A program made the position numbers and the translations under genes. A stretch of DNA of 64,000 bases from Clostridia bacterium (GTDB taxonomy: Bacteria > Bacillota > Clostridia > Oscillospirales > Acutalibacteraceae), in NCBI GenBank assembly GCA_017517665.1, contig JAFWYP010000001.1, positions 124,001-188,000 of the forward strand. Reading direction: 5' to 3'. Each line of letters begins with the position of its first letter. Position 1 is the stretch's first letter. The notes beneath the pieces were generated by a model. It made no database searches. It worked only from the letters and a program-made list of their open reading frames with translations, and had not been told where the DNA came from. Positions 59,540 to 64,000 of this stretch are shown in pieces.

Positions 59540-61748
59540 TTTCAAGAAGATAAATATTTATCCTGATACAGCCGAGGCGCATAAGGCGGCAGAGCTCTTT
59601 TCGGAAGAAATAAGAATAAGAACAAATGAAGTTCCTGATATTGTTACCGAAAAAGACTCAGCGAATTTCAGACTTCTGACAGATTCTGAAATTCACAGAG
59701 ACGGCTTTGATATCGTTGTTGACAATACTGCAGTTACCGTTTGTGCAAGCGGTATCAGAGGCTTTATTTACGGCTTCGGAATGTTCCTGCGCAAGCTTGT
59801 TCCGGTTTGCGGAGTTCCGACCCTTGCGGAGGATATTACGGGAAAATACCGCGCAGACAAGCTCATAAGAGGTCATCAGGTAGGCTACAGAACAACTCCC
59901 AACACCTATGACGCATGGACATATGACGATTACCGCAGATATTATCTTGATATGATGTTTTTCGGTTCGAATACCGTTGAACACATCCCTTATGAAAAGG
60001 GTGTTTCAAGGAGAAACAGACTCATGAAGTATGACGAGGAGGAGTTTCTTGTCAAAGCAACGGAAATGGCGGATGAATTCGACCTTGATGTTTCTCTCTG
60101 GCATCCGAATAATGACGGTGAAACCGTGGCAGAAGCGGCTGAAAGAAGGGGAAGGCTTTATGAAACAGTCCCCAGACTTGATGTTGTTTTTCCGCCCGGA
60201 GGCGACCCCGGTGAATTTTATCCCGATGAATTCATCAAGAGATGTAAGGCGATATCCAAGGCACTCAAAAAATCTCACCCGAACGCTCAGATGTGGCCCT
60301 CTGCACAGCAGCCACATTCGATTCCGACATGGGGTGAAGAATTTATTGAAGAAATGGAAAAGTTACCCGAGGAGATTGACGGCGTAATCCACGGTCCGAA
60401 TCATGCGTTTGACCTTGAAACCCTCCGCCGCAGACTTCCTTCAAAGTATCCGATAAGACTTTACCCCGATATCACTCATAATGTCAGATGTGAATATCCC
60501 GTGCATTTTGACAGGGATGACTGGCATTTTGCTTTAACAACGGGACTCAGCCGTGAATGCACAAATCCCAGACCCCGCGAATACCGTCAGATTCACCGTC
60601 TTACACGCAGATATGTGGTGGGTTCTGTCAGCTATTCCGAGGGTATAACGGATGATGTGAACAAAGCCGTGTGGGCAGATATGGACTATAATCCCGATTG
60701 TGATTTGCGAACAACTCTGCTTGACTACGGCAGACTGTTTTTCTACGGTGCGGATGCCGAAAGAATTGCCGACGGTATTTTTGCTCTTGAACTCAACTGG
60801 CAGTGTGACCCTGCCGAAAATCCGACCATCGACAGAACCCTCGAAACATTTGAGGAACTTTCTTCGGATTATCCTTTCCTCAATGAAAACTGGAGATTTC
60901 TCCAGCTTCTCATGCGTGCAAAATGCGATTGGGTTATCCGCAGAAGAAGAATTTTTGAGCTTGACCTCATTAAGCTTGCCGAAAAAGAAATCAATAACGG
61001 CAGACTTGATACCGCAAGGGTAATTCTTGAAACGGATTTTGATGCGGAATATAAAAAACAGCGTGATGATATAACTCTCCTTGCAAAGAAGCTGTTTGAG
61101 CTTATCGGCTTGCAGAGCGATATTGAAAATTACTGTGCCGATAACTGGGAGAGAGGCGCAATCCTTGAAACCATGGATTTGCCCGTAACGGACAGAAAAT
61201 GGCTTCTCGGAAGAATTGATTATGTGTCGGATAAGGAAAATCCCGAGGGAACAATGAAGGCTGTTATCAACCGCAACAAGGTTCGCAGTGACGAATATTA
61301 TTTCTCCGTTGCTTTGAACGGTCTTGATGAATGCGGAGTTGCCCAGACTGGTGAAATTTATATGAATTTTCAGGGCGACAGACCGAATGTGAACACGGGC
61401 GCGATGCCTACGGCTATGTTCAAGGTTTATGATAATCTTACCTTTAAGTGCAAGGTCGGCGGACTTGATTTTGACGACGATTACAAACTGAAAATCAGTT
61501 TTATGAGCAAGAAAAATGCCGCGCTCAAAGGTCATAAGATAACAGCGAACGGTGCTGTTATTTATGAAGGTGCTCAGTTCGGAGGCAGAACAGACGAAGA
61601 ATATGACCGTCTTATGCTTGCACCCGATTTTGAAACCGCAGAATATATTATTCCACGAGAGGTTATTCACAACGGTTGCGTTGACCTTGAATTCAGCGAA
61701 CCGATTATGGGCGTTATGTTCTGCGAATTCTGGCTCACGCATGAATGA
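59532..61748 (+). CDS. TIM-barrel glycoside-hydrolase-like protein, family not recognised
   Basis: A 738-residue cytosolic protein. The first ~110 residues have the GH20/GH67-like N-terminal beta-alpha domain (GFDIVVDNTAVTVCASGIRG, GFIYGFGMFLRKL). A barrel follows (RGHQVGYRTTPNTYDAWTYD, LDVSLWHPNNDG, ITHNVRCEYPV), then a helical region and a C-terminal beta domain (about 570-738). The barrel resembles alpha-glucuronidase/GH84-type folds in outline, but I cannot identify the catalytic pair. Coupling to a GPH transporter by an 8-base overlap supports a role in glycoside breakdown. Confidence 0.6.
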   Translation: MIDFKKINIYPDTAEAHKAAELFSEEIRIRTNEVPDIVTEKDSANFRLLTDSEIHRDGFDIVVDNTAVTVCASGIRGFIYGFGMFLRKLVPVCGVPTLAEDITGKYRADKLIRGHQVGYRTTPNTYDAWTYDDYRRYYLDMMFFGSNTVEHIPYEKGVSRRNRLMKYDEEEFLVKATEMADEFDLDVSLWHPNNDGETVAEAAERRGRLYETVPRLDVVFPPGGDPGEFYPDEFIKRCKAISKALKKSHPNAQMWPSAQQPHSIPTWGEEFIEEMEKLPEEIDGVIHGPNHAFDLETLRRRLPSKYPIRLYPDITHNVRCEYPVHFDRDDWHFALTTGLSRECTNPRPREYRQIHRLTRRYVVGSVSYSEGITDDVNKAVWADMDYNPDCDLRTTLLDYGRLFFYGADAERIADGIFALELNWQCDPAENPTIDRTLETFEELSSDYPFLNENWRFLQLLMRAKCDWVIRRRRIFELDLIKLAEKEINNGRLDTARVILETDFDAEYKKQRDDITLLAKKLFELIGLQSDIENYCADNWERGAILETMDLPVTDRKWLLGRIDYVSDKENPEGTMKAVINRNKVRSDEYYFSVALNGLDECGVAQTGEIYMNFQGDRPNVNTGAMPTAMFKVYDNLTFKCKVGGLDFDDDYKLKISFMSKKNAALKGHKITANGAVIYEGAQFGGRTDEEYDRLMLAPDFETAEYIIPREVIHNGCVDLEFSEPIMGVMFCEFWLTHE

Positions 61749-61771
61749 TATAAAAGAAAGGATGATTTAAT

Positions 61772-62758
61772 ATGTGGTTAGCGATCAAATCAGTAATAAC
61801 GCTTATTGTTTCCTTGCTTCTCACAGTATTCCCCAACAGCGAAATACTCAAAAGCATGGATATTCTTGAGCTTGCAACGCAGAGAGAGGACTGCCTTCTT
61901 AATGCGTCGATACTTTCCGATATTCACATCGACGTGGAATGGCCCATCGGCGAGTGGATATGGGCAAACGGTCTTAATGATATTGAGCGCTCGGTTGATA
62001 CCGTTGATGCTCTGATTGTGTCGGGTGACCTCACTAACTACGGTGACAGTGCTTCAATGACAAGCTTTTTTGAAATCATGGCTGACAGCGACGGCGCCGA
62101 AAACTGGGTTATCGCAATGGGCAACCACGATGTAGGTCATGTTGAAGATATCACTCAGGAAGAAGCAAGACAGCATTTCATCAAGACCTTCAATGAGCTT
62201 AATCCCAACGGAGAAACGATTGAGAAAGCTTATTATAAAACCGATATCAACGGTTACAGATTCGTTGTTCTCTGCGATGACGGCGACGATACATGGGATT
62301 GTCCCGATATGACTCCCGAGCAGATTCAGTTTCTTGACGATTCTCTTGCGGAAGCAGCCGACAGAGGTCTCCCGATGTTTGTTATCTGCCATGTACCCGT
62401 TGAAGGTGTGAACGGTCAGAGTATTATCTATCCCGACGGCGGACTTGATGACAACAGCGATGCTGTTCAGGCTATCCTTGAAAAATATGAAAACGTGTTC
62501 TTCATCAGCGGTCATGTTCATACGGGTATCAACGGACCTCTTGTTGAAAATGTTTTCGGCTTCTCATGCGTTGAAACGCATAACGGCGTTAATTATATCA
62601 ATCTTCCCACTTATATGATTATCAACCGTTACGGTGTGCCCTGGGGCGGTATGGGCTTCCAGATGGAAGTTTATGAGGATGAAGTTCTTTTCAGAGCAAG
62701 AAACTACGGTTCATCAAAGTGGTATCCCGTATATGACCACTCTGTTCCTTTGGTGTAA
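61772..62758 (+). CDS. Membrane-anchored calcineurin-like metallophosphoesterase
   Basis: A 328-residue phosphoesterase. Metal ligands are D50/H52 (SDIHID), D86 (SGDLTN), N118-H119 (MGNHDVG), a His in ICHVPV and SGHVHTG. Residues 5-21 form an N-terminal hydrophobic anchor, so the active site is probably outside the cell. This family hydrolyses phosphodiesters or monoesters; it could act on phosphorylated glycans, lipids or nucleotides. It lies 23 bases after the glycosidase-like gene and 2 bases before a small gene. Confidence 0.88.
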   Translation: MWLAIKSVITLIVSLLLTVFPNSEILKSMDILELATQREDCLLNASILSDIHIDVEWPIGEWIWANGLNDIERSVDTVDALIVSGDLTNYGDSASMTSFFEIMADSDGAENWVIAMGNHDVGHVEDITQEEARQHFIKTFNELNPNGETIEKAYYKTDINGYRFVVLCDDGDDTWDCPDMTPEQIQFLDDSLAEAADRGLPMFVICHVPVEGVNGQSIIYPDGGLDDNSDAVQAILEKYENVFFISGHVHTGINGPLVENVFGFSCVETHNGVNYINLPTYMIINRYGVPWGGMGFQMEVYEDEVLFRARNYGSSKWYPVYDHSVPLV

Positions 62759-62760
62759 TT

Positions 62761-63060
62761 ATGAGTGAGCTTCCGATTACCAAAGATTTTTATAACCGTT
62801 CCGAAAGATGCACTTATTTTTTGAAGGAATTAAAAAGCTTTTTTGAATCGAACGACAATATAACCGATATTCATTTTATTCCCGTAATAAAGGGCTATGA
62901 GGTTGAATATATAAATGGCGGTATATCGGAAAAGCTTTGCATAAACATAAGAAACAAATTTTATGACGGTATGATAATCAAAAAGTATGTTGACGGTAAG
63001 TTTAAAAAGATTTACTGTACTAAAGAAAATTTCGCAGAAACGGTGAACAGAATATTTTAA
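62761..63060 (+). CDS. Conserved-looking small protein of unknown function
   Basis: A 99-residue protein, mainly alternating strands with charged turns (IHFIPVIKGYEVEYINGG); no signal peptide or membrane helix. It begins two bases after the phosphoesterase stop and is last in the operon, before a strong terminator. The ribosome binding site lies weakly inside the preceding gene. No family recognised. Confidence 0.6.
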   Translation: MSELPITKDFYNRSERCTYFLKELKSFFESNDNITDIHFIPVIKGYEVEYINGGISEKLCINIRNKFYDGMIIKKYVDGKFKKIYCTKENFAETVNRIF

Positions 63061-63067
63061 AAATAAT

Positions 63068-63105
63068 AAGAAGGAGTTGCCTCAATAAAGAGGTAACTCC
63101 TTCTT
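63068..63105. terminator. Strong bidirectional terminator
   Basis: AAGAAGGAGTTGCCTC and GAGGTAACTCCTTCTT arms, one G-U pair, loop AATAAA, then TTTT; lies between convergent genes. Confidence 0.9.
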
Positions 63106-63118
63106 TTGATGTGTATAT

Positions 63119-64000
63119 TTATTTTTTGCTTCTTTCCAAAAATTCATTATAAAGCTTTTCTTTGTATTCGTCGGTATATTCATAGCTCCAGAGATTAAAA
63201 ATTCCGTTGAAATCTTCAAATGTTTCATCGGGCAAACCCTTTGTCTGTCCGTAAATATAGGGCAGGGGAATTTCAACCGTGCCGTTTGATGCGATATGAT
63301 ATTCTTTTGCAATATCCATTGCAACTCTGTTTGATTCCTGCCTCGGTAATTCTTCGTAGAATTTGATTTCCGTTATAGGGAATAAAACGCATTCCGCATC
63401 GGCAAGGCGGTAGAATTCGGGAGAGGTGCCCGAATGACCGTGGTGCGACATCTGAACAACATCGCATTTCAGATAATCGCCGTATCTGCCAACAAGAACT
63501 TTGTCGCTTTCTGCAGAGCAGTCACCTGGGAATAAAACCTTGCTTCCTTCTGCAAACATCATAATAGCCGTCGAGGAATTGTTGAAATCTCTGAACGAAT
63601 TTGGGTAAACATCCTCATGGGTGCAAAGAGTGACAAATTCAAGGTTGCGCACAAAGAAACGCTGACCCGTGTGAAGATTAATCTTCTTTATGTCAGGATT
63701 TTCGTTCATAACTCTTTCAAAGCGCAGTGCCATTCCGAGGTTGCATTCGCCCCAGAATTTATAATCTCTGTGGTAGGCATCAGGGAAGTTATAATAAACC
63801 GTTTCAATGTCGATTTCTTTTTTGTGATATTCGATAACATCAAGGAATTTTGCGATATGGTCTTCGTGAGCGTGGGATAAATACCAGCCTGCAACAACAG
63901 GTTTTTTACCGCCGTTTATTTTTGTGAGAAATTCAATGATTCTTATATCATCATTGACGGAATACATGTGCGCACTGTCGATAACAAAGAAACTGCCGTC
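63119..64000 (-). CDS. Metallo-beta-lactamase-fold hydrolase, 5' end beyond the window
   Basis: 293 codons are visible and the frame stays open to the right edge: upstream of the internal Met at 63967 the sequence reads DGSFFVIDSAH, the typical first strands of the MBL fold, so the start lies outside the window. The metal motif is LSHAHEDH, with LFPGDCSAES and QMSHHGHSGTSPEF further on, as in ComEC-type or late-competence/RNase-J-like soluble MBL proteins. The H-x-H-x-D-H pattern is intact. The function is not specified by context; it is convergent with the glycoside operon. Confidence 0.82.
   Translation of the reverse strand, partial: DGSFFVIDSAHMYSVNDDIRIIEFLTKINGGKKPVVAGWYLSHAHEDHIAKFLDVIEYHKKEIDIETVYYNFPDAYHRDYKFWGECNLGMALRFERVMNENPDIKKINLHTGQRFFVRNLEFVTLCTHEDVYPNSFRDFNNSSTAIMMFAEGSKVLFPGDCSAESDKVLVGRYGDYLKCDVVQMSHHGHSGTSPEFYRLADAECVLFPITEIKFYEELPRQESNRVAMDIAKEYHIASNGTVEIPLPYIYGQTKGLPDETFEDFNGIFNLWSYEYTDEYKEKLYNEFLERSKK

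Noticed and set aside
60534-61742. Minus-strand open frame of about 402 codons
   Set aside because: Antisense to the glycoside-hydrolase-like gene, which is in a tight operon; the antisense frame arises from codon bias and shows no domain.

Overview
The window looks like the chromosome of an anaerobic, monoderm, low-to-moderate GC Clostridia bacterium, probably a gut Oscillospirales/Ruminococcaceae-type organism. The evidence is strong Shine-Dalgarno sites before nearly every gene, many consensus sigma-A promoters (TTGACA-17-TATAAT), a Tad pilus locus without an outer-membrane secretin, oxygen-sensitive 2-hydroxyacyl-CoA dehydratase-type genes, and many carbohydrate-active enzymes. No rRNA, CRISPR array, transposase or integrase gene was recognised. 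Taxonomy is inferred from gene content only.

Layout. 0-12.7 kb: the start of a probable MATE efflux gene, a HAD phosphatase, a two-gene heterodimeric ABC exporter, a three-gene operon (beta-propeller plus six-hairpin glycosidase-like protein, lipoprotein, glycerophosphodiesterase), a tandem flavodoxin-like oxidoreductase and a PEP-synthase/rifampin-phosphotransferase-like dikinase. 12.8-22.7 kb: a complete monoderm Tad/Flp pilus operon on the minus strand, read from right to left as tadV, flp, tadE, cpaB, tadZ/cpaE, tadA, tadB, tadC, DUF192, a DivIVA-like coiled coil and a TadG-like protein with a long beta-helix. A divergent regulator with an excisionase-type and a LuxR-type DNA-binding domain sits at its head. 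24.5-29.6 kb: two MFS/GPH transporters and a GH95-like glycosidase.

29.7-34.9 kb: a six-gene operon of a CooC-like ATPase, two HgdB-like dehydratase-type proteins, an ATP-dependent activase, a 51-residue membrane protein and a stand-alone domain resembling the beta subunit of acetyl-CoA synthase. This is the best candidate for an undescribed metabolic system. 35.7-44.1 kb: an apparently cytosolic muramic-acid salvage set (NamZ, MurK, MurQ), a GNAT, a GH84 hexosaminidase and two tandem neutral-ceramidase-like genes, the second interrupted by a frameshift.

44.1-57.8 kb is an accessory region. An initiator tRNA gene lies at 57.7 kb, and an 88-bp copy of its 3' half plus terminator lies 10.6 kb away at 47.0 kb, as expected of an island inserted at a tRNA. 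The region and its left flank also carry three copies of a ~68-bp interspersed repeat, two of which bracket a secreted lipase-like gene, and two copies of an ~83-bp hairpin repeat. Cargo includes an endoglycoceramidase-like GH5 enzyme, a sigma factor with a large C-terminal extension and a matching repeated promoter element, two XRE regulators, an esterase, an aminoglycoside-phosphotransferase-like kinase and an anchored GH71/GH99-like enzyme. 58.0-64.0 kb: a GPH transporter, an unclassified glycosidase-like protein, an anchored metallophosphoesterase, a small protein, and a metallo-beta-lactamase-fold protein that runs off the right edge.
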